Shown: positions 11,524 to 24,187 of the stretch, piece by piece
Position numbering within the stretch: the stretch's first letter is position 1
Layout of the letters: each line of letters begins with the position of its first letter
Assembly: GCA_037039925.1 (NCBI GenBank)
Contig: JAXRKP010000167.1
Coordinates: 253,349 to 317,348, forward strand
Reading direction: 5' to 3'
Source: Doris montereyensis
Lineage: Eukaryota > Mollusca > Gastropoda > Nudibranchia > Dorididae
Length of the DNA stretch: 64,000 bases
Program-made: the position numbers and the translations under genes
The notes under the pieces: generated by a model
Seen by the model: the letters and a program-made list of their open reading frames with translations, nothing else
Databases searched by the model: none
What the model was told of the DNA's origin: nothing

Positions 11524-13529
11524 TATTACTAATATTAATGAAGGATTTTGGAGAGAATGAGAAAATCTTAACAGATGTTATTGACAGTGGAATGATATGT
11601 ATAGAGCGCTGTTCGTATTTGCAAACTCACATACTCTTGCAGATGGCTGTTTTCCCTATGATGAAAAGAGGATAATGATAAGATGATCAGGCTTAATACT
11701 TTGGTTGCTATCTTCCAGTAGAGTTCAGGTTGCGATGTGCAACATATGTCAAAATTATAAGACAACCTAGAAAACATCAGATTACGGTACTTAATTGTAT
11801 GATGTTGTTGAATTTCTGATTTTTTTTTAATGGTTTGATAGCCTGATTACTTGATCTAAAATTGTTTTTATCCCAATGTTTACAAAAGAAAGGCAGAATA
11901 GGCTGAGACTACAAATGTTTTTCCATCATGATCTCGATTCTGATTTTTCTGGAGATGATTCTGAATAAAGCCAGATTTGATGTTGACGGTGGTGAAGTGA
12001 TCTTGCCTGTACGGACTGACCCGCAAAACACCAGGCCACAAAACAGGAGGTATGGCAGTGGCGGGGAGGTTGGGGGGGGGGGGGGATGCCTATGAAACTT
12101 TTGCTTCAGGATGGGATTGGAATTACCTAGAAAACCCAGAAACTAGTGGTCCATGTGAGTGACCATTAGATTTTGCCAAACAAACAGGAGTGAAGAATAT
12201 AGATCTAGATCCTGATATGTGATCCAAAAAATGTCATTGTTATATGTGTTTCACTGAGGGCTCAGATGAAGCTACTATTTAAAAAAAAAAAAAAGAAGGC
12301 AAAATGTACGTATTCATAAGAATGTCCATGAGTATATAGAAACAATGACCTTTTTGCATATTAAATGGTAAATTATCCAAGCTGATCCGTTACCCCTGCC
12401 ATCCTCCAAATACCACTCACTTAGCTTGCATACTTTTGGAGGCATATATTTTTCCCCAACTATACCCTTTTTGCTTATTTTCTTCCAAAACCCTTAGCAA
12501 TGGGGATTCCACAGGGTCTTATGGAGCTTAGTAACCAAAGAGTTGAATCAGCTTAACTGCACTCTTTCTGTGGGCTGTTTTACCAACATGCTATTTCTAT
12601 TTACGGAAACTTTGAACACTGCTTGTGCTTGTCTTTATTCCAGAAATTTATTACTGTACATAATTACAAAAAAAGAGAGAAATTTTATAAGAAAGAAATA
12701 CCTAGAAATTCTCTTGTGTTCTGAGCAGTACAACACTATTTTAAACTAGATCATATATTTTTCTTATGTATGAATAAGCATTTGATCTGACTTCACATTA
12801 AATCTTTTGATTCAAATACTATTGTCATAATCTATAAATTATGACCACGTTTCATGTATGTTATTTTGTGACTGATGGTATTATATTATTGATTTATTCT
12901 GCGTTTAGGTATTCTTTTGTGCCTCAACCTTTTTCCTATATCTGCAATCTTTAAAAAACTCATATTTGCTTTTTGTTTGGTTTTAGTGAAAACTTTTAGA
13001 GAATGACATGAAATAAGCGGTAAAAGTTGGCTCTTTTTCAATGATTACTTTCTTGGTTGATATTTGGTTTTGAGGTTTAAAACATATCCTCTTTTAAATT
13101 GTTGTCATGTGACAAATATTGAAAAATATCAAGAACTGAAAAAAAACTAACAAAACCTGTGATAACATGCATAGATGAATATTACGTTTGTGTTATTTGA
13201 ACTTATTTTCTTTCTTTTCTCATTCATTATGACATAATAAGATTTATCTGCGTGTATTATTTATCTTTTGTTTAATGAGGGGGAAATTTAGTTTTCTGTG
13301 TTATTAGTAATTAGCTTATATATATCTTTTGCATTCTTTTTGTTGCATTGCTTTTTCAGTCTGTAGAGACGTGGAAATCTCAGACATTCATGCTAATGTT
13401 ATTGCTGACTCATAATTATTAATCTTATAAACATAATAAAGAATTGATGGATAAAAGGATGATGGGGGATAGGGGGGTTTGATATGAAATAATACGAATT
13501 GGAAAGGAGGAAAGGAGATGCTGGCAGAC

Positions 13530-13690
13530 TACGGATAGTGGGGGCTGCTTGTACTAGTGGTAGGTCCTATTTTTTCCCCCACTCTTTCACTTATCTTTCA
13601 TCTTTCCGTTTCATCTTCATTCACCTTGAGATTACCCCATATGGTGGACGGGATGAGTTTCAATGAAACAACGAGTTTTATACTTCACTA
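13530..13690 (+). repeat. Dispersed repeat family X, copy 2
   Basis: Contains GCTTGTACTAGTGGTAGGTC, CCACTCTTTCAC and the end GAGTTTCAATGAAACAA. Closest relatives in the window are at 15230-15345 (minus) and 54392-54545. Confidence 0.5.
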
Positions 13691-14539
13691 TTTCTTTTGG
13701 TTCTGCCATTGTTTTTGGTGAAGTGCATGTTCTTGTTACTGTCATTGTAATACACTAACGTTGCTTACAATACGAATGAACTTAAAATATATCAACAGCA
13801 TAATCATCCTCTTTCCACCCCCTTTCATCAGACTGTTTCCTTTCTTGTTACCCTGAGATTTTGGTTTTCATCATGTCACTCTACACTAACTTGATACTAG
13901 AAGAAATACATGTTATAATTGTATGTAAAAGTTACACAGTTTTTTCCCTTGGCAAGCCTTACCCTATGGAAATAGTCAAACAAAATCAGCTTAAAACTGG
14001 TAGTATGTGTGTAATATTACTAATAAACACTTAAACAGGTGATATAATATATATATATATATTAATATATTCTTGAAAAGAATCAACAGGTTCCTGCTGA
14101 GAGAAGGAAACCAAGTCTAACACAGTAGTCTCTGGCTAAGTGCGCAGTCATTGGTATATGGTAGACAAGAAAACCGTGCACTTAGACAGACCATGCGCTT
14201 CTTAGGCGGATTTACTTATACTTATAGTGATGTAATTTAACGGCATCATGCATTGTGATGTCATTGAGAGAGAGAGGCGAGTACATGCAGTCTCTATTAT
14301 TGTGTGAAACAGTGTGATAGACATGTCGGCGCCGGAACTCTTCACCACACCTATCATCCTTGCATGCAGGATAAGATGCGGACACCTCTCAGAGAGTAGC
14401 TGTTTCAAGAGCCTCTACTCAGGTGTTAAGCGATGCGATCGGTATAATAATGGGTTGAAATGTCTCATTACTCATTCACATGTGTCTGAAGTGTTAATTA
14501 TTTTATTGTTTATTTAACTAAATAACGTTGCTGAGATGT

Positions 14540-14900
14540 TTGGCACAGAAAAAGCCAACAATCGTGCTCTAAGCCGGAGTCCTTTCTCACAGGGATGGGG
14601 ACAAGCCCTGAAAAAAACACCTGAATTTCATCACCCCCTTAAAAAATTCAAAATAATATTACGTAAGAGCATTACATATACAAGAAATATAAAGAAAAGG
14701 GCTGCAATATAAAGGAAAACTCAATGCTATCAGATATGCCAAGTGTTGAGAACCAAAATTCTAGAGGGATTTTTTCCCCCCATTCTGTGCACATTAAAGA
14801 TCCCTTGGCTGTTTACAGGGCAATCAGGGGAAATTTGTTAAAAATCCTACCAAAACCCCGGAGATCACCTGAGTTGTAATGTGGGTAAATCACTTCAAAC
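14540..14900 (+). mobile_element. SINE family 2, degraded copy
   Basis: Holds the family signature GCACATTAAAGATCCCTTGG, followed by AAAATCCTACCAAAACCCC and a GAGATCACCTGAGTTGTA-like end, as in the copies at 18165-18490 and 59385-59590. The tRNA-like head is not clear. Confidence 0.55.
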
Positions 14901-15229
14901 TCAGAGGTCTGTATCAATTAGTCAGAGTCCTGTAGTAGTACATTGCTGGACTGGCAAGACAGGGTTTTGGAGTTGAGTCATGTATGTTAACTACCTATAT
15001 ATATCTATGGGTTTATTTTTCAAAGGTTTAAGCCAGTATAATTTTGCAAATTATTCATTCTCTGATGCTATAAAACATGAGTGAAAATTTCACAAGTGCC
15101 ATGTGCACGTTGTGCTAGTTACAGATCCCATAGCAGTTATTGAAAAGGTGTGCCCCCTCCCTCCCCTGATTGGTAAAAGGCGTGTATGTCAGTTGGACTT
15201 TGTTTTTATTGAATTTCACCCCCTCCCCC

Positions 15230-15345
15230 CTCTAACACATACATTGATCTCAGGTGATATAAAACAGGAAGATTAAAGATAAATAAAAGAGGAAAAGGAA
15301 ATAAGAAGAACCTACCAGTAGCCCCCACTATCCACTCACGAGTCT
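15230..15345 (-). repeat. Dispersed repeat family X, copy 3 (reverse)
   Basis: On the minus strand it reads GATAGTGGGGGCTACTGGTA followed by GGTTCTTC and a T-rich part, matching the copies at 13530 and 54392. It lies inside the 2.2-kb TIR element. Confidence 0.45.
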
Positions 15346-16353
15346 CGGATATTAAAAGGTATACGCTTAAATCAAAGTGCAAATGTAGTTTCACTTCATT
15401 AGTTCAAGTCAAGCCCGAAACTTTCTACCAAGTGTATGTGACTAGCCCTCAAGTTCAAGTAATAACATGCGTTGACCTTGAAAAAAAAATCACTACTCAT
15501 GTAGTATTGTAGCCTACTGGTAGTTACTAGTATTGTATGTAGCCCACACATAATATTAACACAATACTACAGGTGTCTGCGTTGGTTAGGATGATGTATA
15601 GTAATATTGTATGTGTGTGTGTGTGAGAGAGAAAGAGATTGCGTCTTTCTTATAAGCACATAGCAGACTTGAAAAAGGCAAGACCAATCGTAAAATAGTA
15701 AATGAGGCATAATTTAATTATGTTCTCTCGGGCGGAGGTGCTTGTGTGTGTATAAAATAAGACAAAGACGCGGAGGTACTCCGATGTGCCAAAATCACGG
15801 AAATCCGGGAAAACCGGTAGTATTGTGTTAATATTATATGTGGGCTGCATACAATACTACCTACCAGTGGGCTACTATTCTACAACCCTGGATTAATGAT
15901 TTACCAGCCAATGAAATTGAAGTAAAGTCATTGTTTCAGTGTTTGTCCCATACGCGTTACAATGGCCGATGGCTATTCAGCCAATGAAATTAGGATAGGC
16001 CTTCAAGCAACAGAGTAAGTGTAAGACTAGAGGTCGGTCCGGTGAAAACGGTGTCGGCTCAGGCTTTGCCTGCGAGAACGACCGGTGACGCGTCATGTTT
16101 CACTGAATCATCGACTCTCTTGCGGCCATTTAAAAAATCTCGGAAGTCTCACCTGAAAATTAAAAAAAAATCTCGAAACTCTCATCTGAAAATCGACGTG
16201 TCAAAAAACCCGGAAATCCCCCATCCCTGTTTCTCAGCAACAGTTTACTTAGACTTAAAGGGGTAAATTTAAAGAGAAAAATCAGTTTCACATGATGACT
16301 GCACTTGTGTGGACTGTGCTCTTAGGCGACGCGCACCTAGCCAGAGACTACTG

Positions 16354-18160
16354 TACTACTTCTAATAATATGTTTGGTTGAGAAAATGATTTGACTACTC
16401 ATTTATTTCTTATATATTATTGATTGCTTTGGTGTATTTAAATTTAACGCTTCGGTTGCTGAGTTTGACATGCCGATGTTGCTAATTACAGGGTTAAACG
16501 TGAACTTTGACGTATCATGAGCGTTATACTATACAGTATGTTGTTTGGAGAATTGGTGATTTTTCAATTGGGTAACTTCATTTGGTTTCTGGAGAAATTT
16601 CCCTTTGAGTTTAGCTTGTTCCGGTGGGTTTTTTTTTCTCTCAGCCACTAGATTTAGATCTGCCTGGATCTGGACGACCCGTTTTCGCACTCTTTTTCCC
16701 CAGACCTATTGGTACTGGTAGTGGGGATTGGTTTTTGTTGTGTCAATGTCAAGTTTAGCAACCAAAGTGTTAACTTTGTGTGCATTGGTGCTTTTTTCAG
16801 ATTGTTTGTTTTTACTCAGTCTTATCTTCCTTTCATTGTAATAGTGTGTGAGTAAACTACAGAAATATATTTTATTCAATGCCGTTTGAATATATTAAAA
16901 TAAACCCGAAAAAGAGATTACTCTCTGCTTAATATAACATAATAAGATCTGTAAAAGTTGTCACTTTTCTTCTCAAGAGTTTATGAAACTATTGTTTTGC
17001 CAGACGTCCTCTTTGTCTTTTTGTGTAAATTACAAATCAACTGATGATTAATAAATGTAAACATGTTTATTTAAAAAAATTAATGATGTACATGTATATT
17101 ATTTTTATATTTATACTTTCATATTTTATTTAGTGGTGTACAAAAATATGAATTCAAAATCTGACTACTGAAGACAAATTTCTTAGCAGAATTTATCTAA
17201 CTGAAGTACTTTTTGTCAGTTGTTTATTTTCATTGAAATTTGTCATGAGAAACAATAATATCAAATTTCATAGCTGTCATAATTTATGAGTATGAGTCAT
17301 GAGTAAAGAACACAGTCTATCCCCATTCCTTTCAATCCAAATAAAACACTAAGGAAACAGTGTGTTGAAATGATCAATTTGTTATCACTTTTACGTTTAC
17401 TAATTTTGTTAAGATGTATAAGATAGTAATACATTCATTCCAGGATTACTCAAAATTATTCAATGTATTAAAATTAAATAGACAAATAGCAGTAATCACA
17501 AATAATGGATGTACGACATTTCTGCTACTTTTCAACATGATATCAAAGCTTTGCAATTGGTATCTTTATTCTTTGGATCAGTCCTATTCGCTACTGGCCA
17601 CGCAATTAATAAGAAGTCGCAAAGAGCAGCACACATGGAAAAATGAAATCTCAGAAAAACTAATAATACAAATTGGTTATCTTCCTTTATGATCACAATA
17701 TATCATGCACAACTATCATGTGCTAGATGAGATGAGATAAGGACTTTAACTGACTGTATGGTGAAATAACTTACGTTCTCAGGTTTTGAAAGTTCATTTT
17801 GTACTTTTTCCTACAGGTCCTCTCCCAAAATGTAAAAAAATAAAGCATATGTTTTTAGAAAGCATTCTGTAGTACAGTACAACCGATATCTTCTTTCAAA
17901 TCATTCGTCAGGTGATGGCATTCCCAGAAAAATTCTTTCTGTGCATTGATGGGAGGATGTCCTGAGTATTGATTATTTAAAAAAAAAACCAGGACTAAAA
18001 TTTACTTCGCAAACAATTCAAACATGATGAACTTTCCAGCAGTCCAAACACAGCAAACTGTCACCAGCAGCCATTTTTGAGTTAAACACAGTGGCTGAAA
18101 AGATATGAGATATCTGAGATATCATCGAAATTTCACATATAGGCCTACTGTATGGGGTGG
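16354..18160. other. Intergenic, AT-rich, no gene seen
   Basis: No exon-like or RNA-like structure recognised. The open frame at 17414-17692 has AT-driven composition and no motif. Confidence 0.5.
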
Positions 18161-18164
18161 GTCT

Positions 18165-18490
18165 CGGTACTCCAGAGGCAAGGTGTTGGCCTCTCAACTA
18201 AAGAAAGGGTCGTGGGAACAAGCCCTGACTGTGCTTGACAAAATTTATCGATTTTGTTTTGAGTGAAAGTAAAATATACCCTCCTGGTCCAGGTAGGTGG
18301 ATCGACACCTAGTCCCTACAGAGACTAACGATAAAACTTTTTAAAAGGGAGGTCCTGTGTGCAGATCACAAGACTGCTTGTTGAAGATCCCTTGGTTGTT
18401 AACATGGCAGTACGGGCAAAATTAAAAATCCTACCAAAACCCACAAGATCACCTTAGTACAGAAGTGGATAAAATCAAATCAAATCCTAC
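18165..18490 (+). mobile_element. tRNA-derived SINE, family 2, best copy
   Basis: The head resembles a tRNA: GGTACTCCAGAGGCAAGG, GTTGGCCTCTCAACTAA, then a damaged B box (GGGTCGTGGGAACAAGCCC). The body carries TGTGCAGATCACAAGACTG, GAAGATCCCTTGG and AATCCTACCAAAACCC, and the end is an A-rich (AAATC)n tail. Confidence 0.65.
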
Positions 18491-19531
18491 TGTATGGTCA
18501 CCTTCCAATTCATCGCCTACTTGTCGCTCGACAACATATTGTTCTTACACAAATCCAATATGGCCACCAAGAGTCTATCGTACAAAGTTTCATTCTCGCT
18601 AGCAGTAGATACATGTACATTCTTTGACACCCAAATCCTATGATTTTATTCAAGCAGCATGAAAACACACAATGAATTTCAAAATAAATTTTGTTTTGTT
18701 TAATTTCCCTCTTTTGTCCATAAAAATTGCAAAAAGGATTAGAATAAGAAAGAACAGTAAGGCTAGAATAATTTTATTTTGAAACATTGATATACATTCC
18801 ATTTGGAAACACAATTGACCATAGCTTTCATTAATACTTGAGAAGCCACTTATTTATGATAAAAATAAAACATGTCATTACGTTATTTACTATTGATTAA
18901 GAAAAGTTGTTGTCATAGTCATAGCCCATTTACAGAGATGGTGCTGTATATACTCTTTCTCTTTGCTCTTGAAATTAAAAGTAAAAGAGAACAATATTTT
19001 AATTATTTTCAGCATTGACTCTTAAACTTTAATTATACATATCACTATCAGTAGTTTTATTTTGAACACTTTTCACTTGTTTTTTCTGATTATTGATTCA
19101 TTATTTACATTAATCTCTACGTTTATGAAATATAATGTTGCATACATATATATGTATAAGAATGAAATAAAATACTATAATACTTGTAGAGTTGTTAAAT
19201 AGAAAGAGTATTTCAATTTCAGTCGTTTTGACAGTAGGCAGAAAACTTTTTATAATCCTATTCAATTAATCTTATATGTTGCAGTTTTTATTATCTCTAT
19301 TGTTGTTTCATGTACATGTATTGTTGTTATTATTCTTGCTTTGCTCTAAATCATTTATTGGTTTAAAAGATGTGGAAACTTCAGTATTTGGTTTCAAATT
19401 ACAATAAAATAACATCCTTAAATTTTTTGAGTTATAACTTATATTGTTGTTACTGTTACAATCTTATTTTGTTGAAATAAATTTTCAGATCATTTTAAAG
19501 TTTAAAGTATACCGGTACACCAATACAACCA
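18491..19531. other. Intergenic, AT-rich, no gene seen
   Basis: Very AT-rich. No exon, RNA or repeat family of this window is recognised. Confidence 0.5.
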
Positions 19532-21319
19532 CAGTGGAACCTGCTTAAGATTAACACCTTGGGACTATGAGAAATGGCTGATATTAACGGAGTCCAGGGG
19601 ATTTAACCCAAATTTGAGGCAGAATTCTTTATACATGTTGTATGTAGTAAATAATTATGCTCACTTTTAGAGATATTTTTCAATCTGGAAAAAATAATCA
19701 AAAAATCAAATTGATAGTAGAAAACTAAAATTGCTGGAGAGGGAAAAGAGTATGTTCCATCTGAAGAACTAAGAACTAAGAGCGGATGGAAAGGGCTTAG
19801 GCCTAGGCATGCTTCATTTTTGACAATATACAATTCCAAATGTATTGTGCAAACCAATTGTTCTCATTTTGCACTGCATCATGCATGCATGTCTTTTGTC
19901 TTACAAAAATATATAATAATGATGTAGAAAAACAAAAATCTGCATAGTTATTTTTTACTTGTTAAAGTTAAAGTTTAACGAAGACGAGTATGAGGCCACT
20001 TCTCCTGTGCAACATTTTTCATGCCCTTCAGCTTGCTAAGGAAGATGTCAGTTTTCTTGTCAAATGGTCTGCTGTGCTAAACTCACTGAAAACGAAAATT
20101 CAAATTGCCAATGATGTATTTCTCTCCTTGATCTATATGGAATTATGGCATAGACCTAGAATCTGTGCTTTGATGTTGGTGTCAGACACCCACCAGATGA
20201 ATGAAGCGATTGCCACCAACAGTTTGCATTGACTTGCCACACTTGCAGAATGGTTGCCGTCATTGGAACATGTGGTGACCAGATCAAAGGCATTGCCATA
20301 TCTGACGCAAACTAGAAGTATGTTTTCATTGATACTGATAGAGGACTAAAGATGGTCTGGATTAAAACTAAATACTAAATGTACTGTTTTGTAGGAAAAA
20401 AGAAAAGGAGTAAAAAATACAAATATAAAGAAATATACACTGCTTTGATCTCCATCTCTTTCTTAAACAAGTCCTCCCTCCTGTTTTGAGTTGGCACCCT
20501 AGGCCTAAGGGTCTGACTGATTAGCGTTAGATTATCTTTTTCGTTTTTAATTGTTTTGCTTTTTGAGACCGGTTGAATCAGAGGTCGGGTCCACAGCCTC
20601 CACACAAAGTGCGGTTGTGTTTAACACAATATTTTACCACTAGGCTTGTCCACAGCAGCCATACCGTTAAGGCCAAACTTTTTCTGGTCTGTGCGGACAG
20701 AGAAGAGAAGTCACCTGTGTATTCATTTCAATTTCATATTGTCAAAATGTAATAATGCATACCAATCATATATTGGTCACGTTTCAATCAAAACAACTGT
20801 TTGTGATGATTAGTGGATATTCCCTCTTCATTTGACTAAATTCTTGCACATTTTGTTTTGAAACAAATCTGCTTATTTTCAATAAAAAATAAAAGCATTT
20901 GTAAGAAAGTACTGATCTTAACCATAGGGTGACCACCAATCTTTCCTTTGGTGAAATTGATTTCCTTCAGTTTGTTTTGTTTCTGTAGCCCAGTGACACA
21001 TAACCTCAGCAAGGATTAAAATGTTTGCCAAACATTTCTCGTCAGCAAATATTTGAATTCTCCCGATCTCTACAAATTGGGTGAACCCAGTGATGTTTAG
21101 ATGCTAGGGATTTTCTTCCGTACCAACATAGCAGAAAAATCTTGCAATTCCTTGTGAGTATGTGAGCGACATGTTGCAACCAGTCGAAAAACGGGCAAAA
21201 CTATGGACCCTGTGGACACGGTGTAACCGCATTTTTCTGTCCCGCAAAAAGTATGGTCTGTGCAGGGGCTGTGGACACGACCTCTAAAAATAAAACGGCC
21301 CCTTTGGCAGAGACCACTG
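19532..21319. mobile_element. Probable 1.8-kb TIR element
   Basis: Ends CAGTGGAACCTGCTTAAG and, inverted, CAGTGGTCTCTGCCAAAGG, similar to the TIRs at 9226 and 14123. The match is weaker and the TA flanks are not clean. The element at 20581-21285 is nested in it. Confidence 0.4.
20581..21285. mobile_element. 705-bp TIR element
   Basis: Starts GAGGTCGGGTCCACAGCC; the inverted end is GAGGTCGTGTCCACAGCC. Inverted similarity continues inward (TGCGGTTGTGTTTA against the inverse of GTGTAACCGCA). No coding capacity seen. Confidence 0.55.
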
Positions 21320-22319
21320 TAACTCAGTGTAACTTTAATACATGTCTATCTTTAAAAACGTGAATGGACACATGATAATGATATTATGACAGCATTATAT
21401 TTGGCACTATTTAACAGCTGTCTGTAATAATATATTATTATTATTATTAAAATAAAGAGTATGCTATATGTAATCATATGCAGATCTATAATATAATTTA
21501 CGGTAAACTTTTTGTTAACTGAGTGAAATTAAAATGTAAAACTATCAACAAAATTTTACAACAGCAGCTCTTTGCTTTACTACTAAAACAGTTTTAAAAA
21601 AGACCCATGTTCTCGGCTTCTCAATCAGTAGAACACACTACTTTGAAATTCATTATCATTATACGTGTATCTTGTCTCATAATGAATTTGTCTTTCATTT
21701 ATAAAATAATTGCCTGTATTTGTACTCTGTACCTTGAAATGATAAAAAAAATTTGAGCTCAAAACGATGCCTGTTATTAGTTATTTCATCTTTGTTAAGT
21801 TTTTGTGTTTACTTTGATGAGCTTCTGTTATAGTAGTTATGAGTGTTTTTATACAAAGCGATTTTTGCTTCCTTTCTGCTACAATTTACAAATACACTAG
21901 AAAAAACATAATGATGGAGAGATGCAATGCAAAACAGAAAGAGAGAGATTGTGGTAGGTGGTAGTGAAGAATTTTATTAATCACATGACTGAGTGGTTCA
22001 CCAATAATTAGGTACACAACACATTTTCTGGTATATTATTAGAATTACTTGCATTGCACATTTATAAGAACCTTAGGGGTAGAGTTGTATGGTTGCTTTG
22101 CTTTCCTTCTAGTAATTCTAGGTTTGGGGTTGTTATGCTGGGACTAAATGTTTTTGAGTGTTCAATACAAGAGACAAAACACACATTTCAATTACAATAC
22201 ACTGCCAATCAAACAGGAAACAAGATGTTACAAAATTTGATTCATGAAACATTAATTTTGTTTCCTTTGGACTTTCCATACACACAAAACATGATGAAAT
22301 TCAACACAATGACAAAAAC

Positions 22320-22370
22320 TCCAAGATTTGGTATTTTACATAATTTATTTTCAATCGCCTTTTAACCAGA
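22320..22370 (-). other. RPL26: RPL26 3' UTR with poly(A) signal
   Basis: Downstream of the stop on the minus strand lies AATAAA (22344-22349 as TTTATT), about 22 nt after the stop codon. A short 3' UTR is usual for ribosomal protein mRNAs. The cleavage site is probably near 22320-22335. Confidence 0.6.
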
Positions 22371-22496
22371 TTATGAACTTTCCATAGTTTCCTCTGTGTA
22401 TTTGCCCTTGTCTGCCATGGCCTTGGCTCTACTCATGGCCTTCCTCTCCAAGATTTTCTTCCTGTCTTTGTCTAGCTTGAGTTTTACAATGACAGT
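22371..22496 (-). CDS. RPL26: Ribosomal protein L26 (uL24), last exon
   Basis: On the minus strand, after the acceptor CATACCAG, the frame reads [20 protein letters not shown], then [20 protein letters not shown] and S before the stop (22371-22373). It matches the RPL26 C-terminus ([20 protein letters not shown] in vertebrates, from memory). With the exons at 35698-35838 and 37519-37686 it gives a 144-residue protein, against 145 in human. RPL26 is a 60S subunit protein (bacterial L24 family) near the polypeptide exit tunnel. The intron before this exon, 22497-35697, holds the snoRNA array. Confidence 0.93.
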   Translation of the reverse strand, partial: TVIVKLKLDKDRKKILERKAMSRAKAMADKGKYTEETMESS

Positions 22497-22674
22497 CTGG
22501 TATGAGAAGAAAAAACAACAAAAATACAATATTAAAAAATCAAGTGGGAGAAGGAAATATATTCTTACTGAAACGCAAGAGCTTCCTCAAAAAGTAGCTT
22601 TTGCAAATGAAAGGAGGAACCCACCCTGAACACACATTATTAGAAGAAAGAAAAAGCACCCCCTGAAGAACAAG

Positions 22675-22814
22675 AAATGTTGTTAGGCTGGTAAGGTCCA
22701 ATCAGAGAAAGTGATGATTCAACACCAACTACCCAACTTCGTTTTAATGTGCCCTAAACAGTATGACCAGTGGCTCATTTGTGGAAGCATGGCTGTAAGT
22801 AAGTGCTATAGGGC
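22675..22814 (-). ncRNA. H/ACA box snoRNA, array copy 1
   Basis: A 140-nt RNA on the RPL26 sense strand. Order 5'-3': a 5' hairpin (22814-22751) closed by GCCCTA/TAGGGC; an H box ACATTA (22750-22745) that fits ANANNA; a 3' hairpin with lower stem GTTGGG/CCTAAC and upper stem GTTGAATCA/TGATTGGAC (one G-G mismatch, one G-U); then ACA (22680-22678) and a UUU end. The 3' pocket arms AGUUGG and UUACC fit 18S rRNA GGUAA-UU-CCAGCU, with 14 nt from the pocket to ACA. Such RNAs work with dyskerin, NOP10, NHP2 and GAR1 to make pseudouridine in the nucleolus. It is the copy nearest the 3' splice site, about 180 nt from it. No name is assigned; the exact 5' end is uncertain by a few bases. Confidence 0.82.
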
Positions 22815-23360
22815 CTTGTAAGTTCAATGTAAATCATGACTGGCACTATGCAATTGACTTTGCTCGTTTCTCAACAAAATGAATTACCTATAGTACATCA
22901 TGTCCTATTCTAATTCTGTGGAACTCGGAAGTAGCGAGATTGCAGGGGCTGACCACAAAAGCTCACAATTTCCGAGCTGTTTTGAAATAGCAATTTACAT
23001 GTACTTGTATCAGTGAAGAAGACAGACAGTCGATTGGCTGCTGCCCTTAACTATTAACAGGAATACTGATTAAACGCTCTTAATTGTACAGTGCGTATGT
23101 AATCACTTGGCATTTTCTGACTAGTCTGATCCAGACAACGTGAATTAAGGCCTTTATGGCACTAATGCTATATAGAAGACCTCCTGAAATCGTGAAGACA
23201 ATGAAAATAAGAGCGAAGGTAATGTCTTTAGTCTAGACAACCTTCCTTCCTATAATGTTATCTATCCATACATAGCAACCACCAAGAGAAGCCTTTGAAA
23301 ATTAGAGGAGGAACCATGGACACACGCAGTATTAGAAAAAACAAACCCCTTAAAAACAAG

Positions 23361-23500
23361 AAATGTTGTTAGGCTGGTAAGGTCCAATCAGAGAAAGTGA
23401 TGATTCAACACCAACTACCCAACTTCGTTTTAATGTGCCCTAAACAGTATGACCAGTGGCTCATTTGTGGAAGCATGGCTGTAAGTAAGTGCTATAGGGC
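23361..23500 (-). ncRNA. H/ACA box snoRNA, array copy 2
   Basis: 140 nt. H box, ACA box, both closing stems and both 3' pocket arms are intact. Member of the young, nearly identical block. Confidence 0.82.
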
Positions 23501-24047
23501 ATTGTGAGTTCAATGTAAATCATGACTGGCACTATGCAATTGACTTTGCTCGTTTCTCAACAAAATGAATTACCTATAATACATCATGTCCTATTCTAAC
23601 TCTGTGGAACTCGGAAGTAGCGAGATTGCAGGGGCTGACCACAAAAGCTCACAATTTCCGAGCTGTTTTGAAATAGCAATTTACATGTACTTGTATCAGT
23701 GAAGAAGACAGACAGTCGATTGGCTGCTGCCCTTAACTATTAACAGGAATACTGATTAAACGCTCTTAATTGTACAATGCGTATGTAATCACTTGGCATT
23801 TTCTGAATTAAGGCCTTTATGGCACTAATGCTATATAGAAGACCTACTGAAATCCTGAAGACAATGAAAACAAAAGCGAAGGTAATGTCTTTAGACAACC
23901 TTCCTTCCTATGTTATCCTTCCTTCCTATAATGTTATCTATCCATACATAGCAACCACCAAGAGAAGCCTTTGAAAATTAGAGGAGGAACCATGGACACA
24001 CGCAGTATTAGAAAAACGTAGAAAAAAACAAACCCCTTAAAAACAAG

Positions 24048-24187
24048 AAATGTTGTTAGGCTGGTAAGGTCCAATCAGAGAAAGTGATGATTCAACACCA
24101 ACTACCCAACTTCGTTTTAATGTGCCCTAAACAGTATGACCAGTGGCTCATTTGTAGAAGCATGGCTGTAAGTAAGTGCTATAGGGC
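24048..24187 (-). ncRNA. H/ACA box snoRNA, array copy 3
   Basis: 140 nt with all boxes and stems intact. It differs from its neighbours by a single base (TGTAGAAGC instead of TGTGGAAGC on the plus strand), in the 5' hairpin loop. Confidence 0.82.

Larger units (their letters stand above)
10108..14122. other. Intergenic, AT-rich, no gene seen
   Basis: No supported coding exon. It contains repeat family X at 10296-10440 and 13530-13690, a TG run near 11104, the purine microsatellite at 11381-11523, a G run near 12068-12085 and a TA run at 14048-14062. Open frames here are short and in AT-rich or repeat sequence. Confidence 0.5.
14123..16353. mobile_element. 2.2-kb TIR element, no transposase
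   Basis: Left end CAGTAGTCTCTGGCTAAGTG, right end inverted CAGTAGTCTCTGGCTAGGTG. The right side is followed by TA; the left is preceded by CA, perhaps a mutated TA. The TIR resembles those at 9226 and 19532. The interior has a SINE piece (14540-14900), family X in reverse (15230-15345) and no transposase-like frame. Confidence 0.6.

Noticed and set aside
17414..17692. 92-residue open frame in AT-rich DNA
   Set aside because: No motif, no splice context, composition follows the surrounding DNA.
19990..20232. 80-residue frame with a plausible-looking start
   Set aside because: Lies in a probable TIR element, with no domain and no splice context.
22751..22814. 5' hairpin as a second guide, with CUUACUUACA fitting a conserved 28S stretch (UGUAGGUAAG)
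   Set aside because: The 5' arm pairs well but the 3' arm pairs over only about four bases and the pocket-to-H-box distance would be about 11 nt, short of the usual 14-16. Left as an unsupported possibility.
22945..22975. Flank sequence resembling part of U1 snRNA (GCAGGGGCTGACC region)
   Set aside because: Similarity covers only about a dozen bases, and the U1 5' end, Sm site and stems are missing.
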